Shown here one piece after another: positions 1 through 6,881 of a DNA stretch of 11,603 bases. The translations under genes were made by a program, and so were the position numbers. Source of the stretch: an uncultured Clostridia bacterium (GTDB lineage Bacteria > Bacillota > Clostridia > Christensenellales > Aristaeellaceae); NCBI GenBank assembly GCA_934663595.1, contig CAKUKM010000053.1, positions 1 through 11,603 of the forward strand. The letters run 5' to 3'. Positions within the stretch are counted from its first letter, which is position 1; each line of letters opens with the position of its first letter. The notes below the pieces were generated by a model. That model was not told where the DNA came from, searched no databases, and was given only the letters and a program-made list of their open reading frames with translations.

Positions 1-2
1 GC

Positions 3-893
3 CTAGCCTTTTACGGAGCCTAGCGTGATGCCGGAGACGAAGAAGCGCTGCATGAAGGGGTAGAAAAGGGCGATCGGAATCGCCGCGACAACGATCTTGG
101 CGGCGTTGAAGGTCTTTAGGGAGGTCAGCGCCTCCAGCTCCTCCTGCGTGATCGACGAGGACGTGACGGTGATGTTCGTGTTCGTCAGGGTCTGAATGTA
201 GGTCTGCAGCGGGATCTTCTCGGGAGAGGAAATCAGAAGCAGGCCATCGAAGAAATTGTTCCAGTGATTGACGATCGAGAATACCGTTACGGTCGCAATC
301 GCGGGCATCGCGAGCGGTACATAAATGCGCAGCATCATCTGGAAGGGATTCACGCCGTCAATCGTCGCCGCCTCCTTGATGTCGCGCGGCTCGTTGCGGA
401 AGAAGTTCAGAAGGAGAATCATGTTGTAAACCGGCAAGCCGCCCGGAATGACCAGCGCCCAGATCGAATCCTTGATCCCGGTGGCGTTGATGACGAAATA
501 CCACGGCACCAGACTGGCCCCGAACAGCATCGCAAAGACGAAAATCCAGATGTAAATCCGGCGGGCGGGGAACTGGTGGTTCTCGAGGGAGAGCGGATAG
601 GCCGTCATGATCGTGAGCACAAAGTTGATCGCACCGCCCAGCAGCACGCGCTCCAGGGAAACGAGCGTCGCCTGCATAAAGCGATTGTCCTTAAGCAGCG
701 TCGTGTACGCCGTCGTCGTCAGCTCAACGGGAAGAAGATACACCCTGCCCGCCAGCGCCGCGCCCTTGCTCGACAGGGATAGCGCAATGACATGCAGAAG
801 CGGCAGAAGACAGATCAAACCGCTCAGAACGAGGAGAATCATTACCACGGTGTCGAAAATCGTGTTCTCCGCGGATTTGTATCGCTTTATCAT
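3..893 (-). CDS. Carbohydrate ABC transporter permease, LplC/YtcP-like
   Basis: This 296-residue membrane protein is one of the two channel subunits of an ABC importer for a sugar or sugar-like solute. It shows the usual layout of the LplC/YtcP (MalG-type) family. A first membrane helix lies at about residues 13-38, several more hydrophobic segments follow, and the cytoplasmic EAA loop begins at Glu174 (EAATIDG, then a conserved proline and glycine-poor helix), where the ATPase docks. Its length is normal for the family. It starts at ATG 12 nt after the stop of the upstream permease gene, with a G-rich but weak ribosome binding site (GGGGGCG), so it is translated from the same message. It is the last gene of the transporter operon visible here; its stop lies 3 nt from the window edge. 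The family assignment is strong. The substrate cannot be read from the sequence. Confidence 0.93.
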   Translation of the reverse strand: MIKRYKSAENTIFDTVVMILLVLSGLICLLPLLHVIALSLSSKGAALAGRVYLLPVELTTTAYTTLLKDNRFMQATLVSLERVLLGGAINFVLTIMTAYPLSLENHQFPARRIYIWIFVFAMLFGASLVPWYFVINATGIKDSIWALVIPGGLPVYNMILLLNFFRNEPRDIKEAATIDGVNPFQMMLRIYVPLAMPAIATVTVFSIVNHWNNFFDGLLLISSPEKIPLQTYIQTLTNTNITVTSSSITQEELEALTSLKTFNAAKIVVAAIPIALFYPFMQRFFVSGITLGSVKG

Positions 894-905
894 GGATTCG
901 CCCCC

Positions 906-1826
906 TTAGAACAAGCGGTAGTCGGTGAATTTGTTCGCGGCAAAATAGGATATGGTGATCATCACGAAGCTCACTACGGACTTGAGAAGACCGATGGCCG
1001 TCGCGACGGAGTATTGCGCGTTGATGAAGCTCATGCGGTAAACATAGGTGTCGATGATGTCGCCGCTTTCATAGACGATCGGGCTGTACATGTTGTAAAC
1101 CTGATCAAAGCCGGCGTTGAGAATGTTGGCAAGATTGAGCGTCGCCACCAGAACCACCGTGGTCGCAATGCCGGGGAGCGTAATGTGAACGACCTTCTTC
1201 CAGCGCGTCGCGCCATCGATGTCCGCCGCTTCATAGAGCTCCGGACTGATGCCGGCCAGCGCTGCCATGAAGATGATCGCGCCATAGCCGAATTCCTTCC
1301 AGACGTCGGTGAGAATCAGTATCCAGCGGAACCACGAATTGGAGCCCAGGAAATTGACGCCGGAGGAAGCGCCCAGCCGCGAAAGCAGCTCGTTGACCAG
1401 CCCGGTATCGCCAAAGATGTTTTTAAAGATCGTGGCCAGAATGACCCACGAGAGGAAATGCGGCAGAAAGCAGATCGTCTGAACCGTTTTGCCGACCCTT
1501 TTGGAGCAGGATTCGTGCAAAAGCAGCGCAAAAACGATCGACGCGACCAGCGAAAGGCACAGCTTTAAAGACGCAATCACGAACGAATTGCGCAGTATGC
1601 GGCCCGTGTCGCGGAGCTTGAACATGTACTGGAAATTCTCGAGGCCGACCCATTTCGAGCGGAAGAAGCCCAGAATCGGCTTGAAATCCTGAAACGCAAT
1701 CACGTTTCCAAGGAACGGCAGAATGGTGTAAATCAGTATGACCGCCAGCCCCGGCAGTATCAGCAGATGATACGGCCAGGTTTCGCGCAGCGTGACCCTG
1801 CGGTGCAAAACGCGCTTCGACGCCAT
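906..1826 (-). CDS. Carbohydrate ABC transporter permease, LplB/YteP-like
   Basis: This is a 306-residue inner-membrane permease of the LplB/YteP (MalF-like) family and the partner of the downstream permease. The N-terminus (about residues 1-16) is basic and cytoplasmic. The first membrane helix is at about 17-40 and is followed by the short 'AFQDFKP' segment typical of LplB proteins. The EAA loop starts at Glu199 (EAADIDGA...LPGI) and contacts the ATPase. Length and order are as expected for the family. The ATG start is supported by an AGGAGG ribosome binding site at 1835-1840, 8 nt upstream. The gene lies 90 nt downstream of the solute-binding-protein gene, with a perfect hairpin in the gap, and 12 nt upstream of the second permease. 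No ATP-binding subunit is encoded in the window; LplB/LplC systems commonly use a shared MsmX-type ATPase encoded elsewhere. Confidence 0.93.
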   Translation of the reverse strand: MASKRVLHRRVTLRETWPYHLLILPGLAVILIYTILPFLGNVIAFQDFKPILGFFRSKWVGLENFQYMFKLRDTGRILRNSFVIASLKLCLSLVASIVFALLLHESCSKRVGKTVQTICFLPHFLSWVILATIFKNIFGDTGLVNELLSRLGASSGVNFLGSNSWFRWILILTDVWKEFGYGAIIFMAALAGISPELYEAADIDGATRWKKVVHITLPGIATTVVLVATLNLANILNAGFDQVYNMYSPIVYESGDIIDTYVYRMSFINAQYSVATAIGLLKSVVSFVMITISYFAANKFTDYRLF

Positions 1827-1875
1827 TGAACGAACCTCCTAACAATGAGCCGTGCGCATGCCCGGCCTGGATAGA

Positions 1876-1907
1876 CCGGAAGCCCCTTTGAATGCAGGGG
1901 CTTCCGG
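1876..1907 (-). promoter_or_regulatory. Perfect 12-bp hairpin between binding-protein and permease genes
   Basis: CCGGAAGCCCCT (1876-1887) and its exact reverse complement (1896-1907) flank an 8-nt loop. The hairpin starts 9 nt beyond the binding-protein stop codon. On the minus strand no T-tract follows it, so it does not look like a simple full terminator. Known parallels (the malE-malF interval) suggest it stabilises the upstream message or partly stops transcription, so that more binding protein than permease is made. The structure is seen directly; the function is inferred. Confidence 0.7.
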
Positions 1908-1916
1908 AAGGGGAAA

Positions 1917-3545
1917 TTACTTGTTTTCGGCGATGTACTGTTCCATTTCAGCGGTGATCCTGTCGCCGCCGAGGTTCTTCCATTCGGAAACGAAATCGTC
2001 CCAGCCGTCGAGGGAGGCTTCGCCGGTGATGACCTTCAGGAAGTATTCCTCCTCGAGGGTCTCCATCGCGGTCCAGAGCTTTTCCATGGACGGGGTTTCC
2101 GCATAGGACGCTTCGGGGAACATGTTCACCTGATCGCCCGCGCTTTCCACGCACAGCGCGCCAACCGCCCAGCCCCAGGCGTTCGCGGTCGCCTGATTGG
2201 TGTCGTACGCCTCGCGGAAGCTGCCGTTTAAGACGGTGGTGTAGCCGTTGTACCAGGTCTTGCCGTCGCCGGAGAGGTCGTCGTAGGCCATTTTGCCGTC
2301 GATAACGTCCATGACCTGCGCGATCTGGATTTCCTTCGCGTCGTAATCGCAGTGCAGGACGTTGATCGGGTAGTAGTGCCAGGAGAAGTTGGAGTCCATG
2401 CCGTTCGGGCGAACGCCCTCGGCCTGCGCCTGATCGAGGTCGTACTGATAGTTGATCGTCTTCACGACCGCCTCCTTCACGTCCTCGGAGCAGCCCTTCC
2501 TGACGACGATGAACGTGTTGGTCGGGTTCTTGCCGCATACGTCGAATTTGCCGGTCTCGGGATTCGCCATCACGAGCAGAGGCTTGAATTCCACGTCGTC
2601 CGGGCGGCTGCCCATGATGCTGACGACCGGCCACTGGCCGCCCCACCAGGAGCCGAAGAACATGCCGCACTGGTCGTTGGCGATCAGCTCGTAGCACTGG
2701 TTGTCGTCCATGACCGCGAGAGAGGCGTTGATCACGCCGTCATTGACCAGCTGCGCGATCGCGCCGAGCGCCTGTCTGGTTTCCTCGGTGATCGAGCCGT
2801 AGACGAGCTTGCCCTCGGAATCGTAGATCCACTGCTGCGGGAAGGAGCCGAAATAATGGAACATCGCGTCCAGGCGATAGTTGCCGCCGTTCGGCTGAAC
2901 GATATTGGAGCAGACCGCAATGCCGGTGTTGACGCTGCCGCTGGGATTCTGCTCGAGGAACGCCCTGGCGACGGCCATCACGTCGTCCCAGGTCTTCGGC
3001 TCTTCGAGATTGCACTGCCTCAGCCAGTCGGCGCGAATCCACAGCACCGGAACGCTGTCCATGCCGGGGCAGATATCGCCGATGCCCATGAGCCTGCCGT
3101 CGAACGTGCCGAGGCCGAGGGTGACGCCATCGGTGGAATCAAAGCACTTCTTCAGGCTTTCGGACGCGTAGGTGTTGAACGCGTCGGTCATGTCCTCAAT
3201 CGCGCCGGCCTCGACCAGCTGGGTCAGCTGCGTGTAGTTGACGTTCATCACGTCCGGGATTTCGTTGGACGCGATCGCCATGTTCACCTTGGTGACGTAG
3301 GCGGAATCGTCGACGGAGAACGCGTATTCGTAATCGACGTTCAGCTTTTCCTCGAGATAGCGGACGATGTAGTTGTCGGCGGAATTTTCGCCCTCGTCGT
3401 AGAGGATGTTTGCGGATTCGGCGCGGCCGACGGTGATCTTCACGGTTTCATCGGCGACGGGGCCGTAGGGATCGACGGCTTCGGCAAACGCGGACGCGGT
3501 CAGCGCAAAGCACGCGAGAAGAATCAGAGAAAGAATGCGTTTCAT
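1917..3545 (-). CDS. Extracellular solute-binding protein, LplA-like (family 1)
   Basis: This 542-residue secreted binding protein captures the substrate and delivers it to the two permeases. I chose the ATG at 3545 because it has a good ribosome binding site (AAGGGAG, 3554-3560, 8 nt upstream) and is followed at once by a signal peptide (MKRILSLILLACFALTASAFA). A longer open frame to 3617 would place 24 non-signal residues in front. The mature protein has the size and the acidic, aromatic-rich character of LplA/YtcQ-type binding proteins, which are longer (about 500-550 residues) than MalE-type ones. Oddly, there is no textbook lipobox: the only early cysteine is Cys12 in LLAC, deep in the hydrophobic stretch, while AFA-E at 19-22 looks like an ordinary signal peptidase I site. 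The ligand is unknown; multi-residue glycans are typical for the family. Confidence 0.92.
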   Translation of the reverse strand: MKRILSLILLACFALTASAFAEAVDPYGPVADETVKITVGRAESANILYDEGENSADNYIVRYLEEKLNVDYEYAFSVDDSAYVTKVNMAIASNEIPDVMNVNYTQLTQLVEAGAIEDMTDAFNTYASESLKKCFDSTDGVTLGLGTFDGRLMGIGDICPGMDSVPVLWIRADWLRQCNLEEPKTWDDVMAVARAFLEQNPSGSVNTGIAVCSNIVQPNGGNYRLDAMFHYFGSFPQQWIYDSEGKLVYGSITEETRQALGAIAQLVNDGVINASLAVMDDNQCYELIANDQCGMFFGSWWGGQWPVVSIMGSRPDDVEFKPLLVMANPETGKFDVCGKNPTNTFIVVRKGCSEDVKEAVVKTINYQYDLDQAQAEGVRPNGMDSNFSWHYYPINVLHCDYDAKEIQIAQVMDVIDGKMAYDDLSGDGKTWYNGYTTVLNGSFREAYDTNQATANAWGWAVGALCVESAGDQVNMFPEASYAETPSMEKLWTAMETLEEEYFLKVITGEASLDGWDDFVSEWKNLGGDRITAEMEQYIAENK

Positions 3546-3649
3546 GGTGGTTTCTCCCTTCAGAAAAAATGTGATGCGTTCGCATTGGCTCGCCGGCCGG
3601 CGGAAAACCAATTTCATCTTGATTGTATCGCCGAATGTTTCGAATGTAA

Positions 3650-3655
3650 ATTATA
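3650..3655 (-). promoter_or_regulatory. Candidate -10 box for the transporter operon
   Basis: On the minus strand this reads TATAAT, a perfect -10 box, about 105 nt upstream of the binding-protein start codon. The hexamer 17 nt further upstream (3673-3678, TTCTTA) is a poor -35 match, which would fit a promoter that needs an activator such as the neighbouring AraC-type regulator. The surrounding stretch 3646-3700 is far more AT-rich than the rest of the window. The transcription start has not been measured. Confidence 0.5.
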
Positions 3656-3674
3656 AAAATGTGGCATTTATATA
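3652..3674. promoter_or_regulatory. Inverted repeat in divergent promoter region, possible operator
   Basis: Two 10-nt arms, TATAAAAATG (3652-3661) and CATTTATATA (3665-3674), are reverse complements with one mismatch and are separated by TGG. The repeat covers the -10 to -35 spacer of the minus-strand promoter candidate and lies about 50-75 nt upstream of the plus-strand -10 box. A regulator bound here could act on both directions. AT-rich DNA makes chance inverted repeats likelier, so this is only a candidate. Confidence 0.35.
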
Positions 3675-3724
3675 AGAAAAGTATCATTTTGGTTTATAAA
3701 ACGGGCGAGACGACCATTTTTTGA

Positions 3725-3730
3725 TATAAT
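3725..3730 (+). promoter_or_regulatory. Extended -10 promoter for the regulator-kinase operon
   Basis: TATAAT at 3725-3730 is preceded by TGA, giving the extended -10 motif TGnTATAAT. The hexamer at the normal -35 distance (3702-3707, CGGGCG) is not -35-like, as is common where an extended -10 compensates. The box sits 26 nt before the response-regulator ATG, so the leader would be only about 20 nt long. A G-rich ribosome binding site (AAAGGGGG, 3741-3748) lies between box and start. Confidence 0.65.
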
Positions 3731-3756
3731 AAACACAAACAAAGGGGGCGCGGACG

Positions 3757-5094
3757 ATGGTCAGAATCTTACTTGCGGACGACAGCGCCATAGAGCTCGA
3801 TTGCGTGAAATTCCTGATTTCCCGATCCGGCGTGCAGGCGCGCGTGGAGACGGCGCTGGACGGGCGGAGGGCGCTTGCGGCGCTTCAGCGCGCGCCGTTT
3901 GACATTCTGATTACCGATATCAAAATGCCGTTTCTGGATGGACTGCAGCTGGCGGCGCGGGCGCGCGAGATTCATCCGGAGATCGTGATTCTCATTTTAA
4001 GCGGCTATGGCGAATTTGAATATGCAAAGAGCGCGATCCAGTCGGGCGCGGCGGAATACCTCCTGAAGCCCGCGGAGGAGGAGGCGCTCCGGCAGGCGCT
4101 GCTGCGGGCGGAAAAGCGGGTGGAGCAGGCGCGGCGCGCGCAGCGGGGAATGCTGCGAACGCTGATCAGCGTTTCCGCGCCGGCGGAGAGCGGCCTGTTT
4201 CAGGGCGGTACGCAGTGCCTCGTGCGGATGGCGTTTCGGGACGCGTTTCTGGCGCGCCGGGGCGAGGAATTTGAATTCCGGATCGGGGATGCGGTGAACG
4301 CGCCGTATGCGTTTCTGCCCGTGAGCGGGCGCGAGGGAATGCTGCTGATCGGCGGCGCGGCGGAGCCGGACGCGGCGGTGCGCGCGCTGCGGAGCCTGAT
4401 TGCCGGAATGACCGACGCGGAATGCGAGATCCGCGCGCGGCCGGTTTCGTGCGCGGCGGAGGTGTATTCCGCGTGGCGCGCGCTCGCCGCGGAGCGGGCG
4501 TTTCCGATCGACGAATGCGTGGATGCGGCGCGGCGGGGGAACATCGAGCGCCTGGAGGCGTGCTACCGGAAATTCCGGCGCGAGGCGCAGGACGGCGGAT
4601 CGCTGGAGGAGGCGCGCAGCGCGGTATACGAGGTGCTGTCGCGCATGGATTCGGATGCGGAGCGCGTTCGCGAATGCGCGGATTTTGATTCGCTGGACGC
4701 GGCGGTGCGCGACGCGCTGAGCGGGCTGCGCAGGAGCGTGTCCGGGCTGCGGGCAGATCGGATCAAGGCGTATATCGCGGAGCACTATTCGAGCGATCTG
4801 AGCCTGCAGCTGATTGCGGACAGCTTCTATATTTCGCCGAATTACTTATGCAAGCTGTTTAAGCAGGAGACGGGGATTACGATTCAGAAGTACATTGCGG
4901 ATTTTAGGATGAAGCGGGCGTGCGAGCTGCTGGAGGGCACGTTTATGAGGGTGAATCTGATTGCGAAGGAGACGGGCTTTCGCAGCAGCTCGTATTTCTG
5001 CCAGCGCTTCCGCGAGGCCCACGGGATCACGCCCGAGGCGTATCGCGCGAACGCGCTGCGCGCCGCGGCGAAGCGGGGAAAGGAGCGCGGATGA
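3757..5094 (+). CDS. Response regulator, YesN-type (receiver + AraC-family DNA-binding domain)
   Basis: This 445-residue cytoplasmic transcription regulator is the output half of a two-component system. The N-terminal receiver domain (about residues 2-120) has the acidic pair Asp8-Asp9, the phosphate-accepting Asp54 (DILITDIKMP), Ser82 and Lys104 (LLKP), so it should be phosphorylatable. A variable linker follows, about residues 125-330. At about 334-435 there is a complete double helix-turn-helix AraC-type domain (LQLIADSFYISPNYLCKLFK ... ETGFRSSSYFCQRFRE), which binds DNA, usually as an activator. Length and order match the YesN family. It is the first gene of the plus-strand operon and overlaps the kinase gene by 4 nt. 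It faces the transporter operon, so that operon is its most likely target; the glycyl radical enzyme genes may also respond. Family assignment is firm, targets are inferred. Confidence 0.95.
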   Translation: MVRILLADDSAIELDCVKFLISRSGVQARVETALDGRRALAALQRAPFDILITDIKMPFLDGLQLAARAREIHPEIVILILSGYGEFEYAKSAIQSGAAEYLLKPAEEEALRQALLRAEKRVEQARRAQRGMLRTLISVSAPAESGLFQGGTQCLVRMAFRDAFLARRGEEFEFRIGDAVNAPYAFLPVSGREGMLLIGGAAEPDAAVRALRSLIAGMTDAECEIRARPVSCAAEVYSAWRALAAERAFPIDECVDAARRGNIERLEACYRKFRREAQDGGSLEEARSAVYEVLSRMDSDAERVRECADFDSLDAAVRDALSGLRRSVSGLRADRIKAYIAEHYSSDLSLQLIADSFYISPNYLCKLFKQETGITIQKYIADFRMKRACELLEGTFMRVNLIAKETGFRSSSYFCQRFREAHGITPEAYRANALRAAAKRGKERG

Positions 5095-6845
5095 GGGCGC
5101 TGATTCGCAGATGGGCGCCGCGGGGCATTCGCGGCAAGCTGATCATGGCGTATCTGCTGGTGGGCTTTATTCCGTTTTCGATCTTCATGCTGTACGCGTA
5201 TCGGGTGAACCGCGATCTGACGGCGCGCAATGCGCGGATGGCGTTTGAAAACGCGGTGGAGCAGGCGGTTGCGGCGGCGGACAACGCGCTGGACACGTTC
5301 GACGCGATGTCGGCCTACGTATTCAACGATACCTCGCTGCTGGCCGCGCTGAATCAGGATTACGGGAACAATTATTATGCGATGTACCGCGTGTACAAGA
5401 CGCTGATCGAGCCGAATTACATGACGTATTACGCGCTGTACCCGGCGCTTTCGCGGATGACGGTGTACACGGCGGGCAATCTTCATCCGTATTCCAATTA
5501 CGTCATGCCGCTGGAGCGGCTGAAGGAGGACGAGCCGTGGTTTGAATCGCACGAATTGTCCTACAGCCCGACGTGGCTTTCGCAGACGCTGAGCGCGAGC
5601 GGCGCGCTGGTGCACGTTCGGCGCATCGGCATGCCGAGCCCGTCGGCGCAGGAGCATTATCTGTATCTCGAAATCGACCCCAAGGCGGTGTTTCAGCCGA
5701 TTTACGGGCTGACGCTCGAGCCGTATGCGGTGCTGGTGGAAAACGGCGACGAAGCGTTTTTCCTGGCGGACACGCTCTCCGTGCAGCGCGAATACACGGC
5801 GGAGGCGATCCTTCAGGGCCGGGACACGGGGCTGAACGTGGTGCATGCGCCGCTTCCGGCGATCGGGTGGGAGATGTATTTCATCAGCGATACGGACGAG
5901 GCGGCGAACGCGGCGGGGTTCTGGTCGTATGTCGCGCCGTGGGCGATGATATTGCTGCTGGGCGTGCTGGTCATCGTGTGCATTACGTCGATTACGGGGC
6001 CGATTGAGGATCTGGCGTTCCGGATGCGGGCGTTCGGGCGGGGCAACATGTCGCTTCCGCTGCCGGAGCCGGGGCGAACGGACGAGATCGGCACGCTGAT
6101 TCAGAGCTTTAACGACATGGCGACGCACATTCGGGAGCTGATCGAGGTGACGTACGCGAGCGAAATCAAGGAAAAGGAATATCGCCAGCGGCTGCTGCGC
6201 GCGCAGATCAATCCGCATTTCCTGTATAATTCGCTTTCGATCATCCACGCCAAGGCGATTATGGCGCGGCAGCCGGAGATCAGCGCGATGGCGATGGCGC
6301 TTGCGAAATTCTACCGGTCGGCGCTGAACGGCGGGCGCGACACGACGGCCATTCGCGGCGAGGTCGAGAATATCCGCGCGTACGTGCAGATTCAGAAGAT
6401 GCTTTCGAGCAATGACTTCGAGGCGGAATACGCGATCGACGAATCCATTCTGGACGAAAAGATTCCGAATTTCATATTGCAGCCGTTTGTGGAGAACGCG
6501 ATCGACCACGGCCTGGCGGCGAGCGAGCGGGAGGGGAAGCGGCTTACGATTTCCGTGCGGCGCGAGGAGGGCGACGCGGTGTTTGAAATCTGCGATAACG
6601 GCGCGGGCATGGACGAGGCCACGCTGAAATCGCTGTTTGCCGAAAAGGCGACGGGCTACGGCATCCGCAATGTGGACGACCGGCTGCGTTTGGCGTATGG
6701 AAACGGCTATTCGCTGAATATTCAATCCGTTCCGGGAGAGGGCACGCGCGTGCGGCTCCGGCTGGCGCTGAATATGGAAAAGGTCACTTTTTGTCCGGAG
6801 GATGAAATGAAAAATACTGTAAACGGGCGCGAAAGCGGAGTATAA
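5091..6845 (+). CDS. Sensor histidine kinase, YesM-type
   Basis: This 584-residue membrane kinase is the cognate partner of the preceding regulator. I place the start at ATG 5091, overlapping the regulator stop as ATGA, with AAAGGAG just upstream; an open frame continues further upstream but only inside the regulator gene. Membrane helices lie at about residues 17-36 and 278-300 and enclose a sensor domain of about 240 residues outside the cell. A HAMP linker follows (about 298-350). The His_kinase domain carries the phospho-acceptor His376 in the INPHFLYNSL motif. The ATPase domain has the N box (PFVENAIDHG, Asn469), the G1 box (DNGAGMD, Asp502) and the G2 box (GYGIRN, near 522), so all catalytic parts are present. 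After the usual end of the domain there is an extra, lower-GC tail of about 24 residues; this DNA also holds a promoter-like box for the next gene. The external ligand is unknown. Confidence 0.95.
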   Translation: MRALIRRWAPRGIRGKLIMAYLLVGFIPFSIFMLYAYRVNRDLTARNARMAFENAVEQAVAAADNALDTFDAMSAYVFNDTSLLAALNQDYGNNYYAMYRVYKTLIEPNYMTYYALYPALSRMTVYTAGNLHPYSNYVMPLERLKEDEPWFESHELSYSPTWLSQTLSASGALVHVRRIGMPSPSAQEHYLYLEIDPKAVFQPIYGLTLEPYAVLVENGDEAFFLADTLSVQREYTAEAILQGRDTGLNVVHAPLPAIGWEMYFISDTDEAANAAGFWSYVAPWAMILLLGVLVIVCITSITGPIEDLAFRMRAFGRGNMSLPLPEPGRTDEIGTLIQSFNDMATHIRELIEVTYASEIKEKEYRQRLLRAQINPHFLYNSLSIIHAKAIMARQPEISAMAMALAKFYRSALNGGRDTTAIRGEVENIRAYVQIQKMLSSNDFEAEYAIDESILDEKIPNFILQPFVENAIDHGLAASEREGKRLTISVRREEGDAVFEICDNGAGMDEATLKSLFAEKATGYGIRNVDDRLRLAYGNGYSLNIQSVPGEGTRVRLRLALNMEKVTFCPEDEMKNTVNGRESGV

Positions 6846-6846
6846 T
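6841..6846 (+). promoter_or_regulatory. Candidate internal -10 box before the glycyl radical enzyme gene
   Basis: A perfect TATAAT overlaps the kinase stop codon (TAA at 6843-6845) and lies 35 nt before the glycyl radical enzyme start. No good -35 box is seen (6818-6823 reads TGTAAA). The 12-nt box AAACGGGCGCGA at 6821-6832 differs by one base from AAACGGGCGAGA upstream of the regulator promoter. The enzyme genes may therefore have their own regulated promoter as well as read-through from the kinase gene. Confidence 0.4.
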
Positions 6847-6881
6847 GCACTTGGAAAACGCACATTCGGGAGGTGTTTGAA

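Noticed and set aside
2352..3656. Long plus-strand open frame opposite the binding-protein gene (434 codons)
   Set aside because: It has low-complexity Val/Asp/Arg/His composition with no recognisable motif, and it is a mirror of the well-supported minus-strand gene.
6873..6881. GTG start at 6873 for the glycyl radical enzyme (three extra residues)
   Set aside because: The GTG lies inside the GGGAGGTG ribosome binding site that is correctly spaced for ATG 6882.
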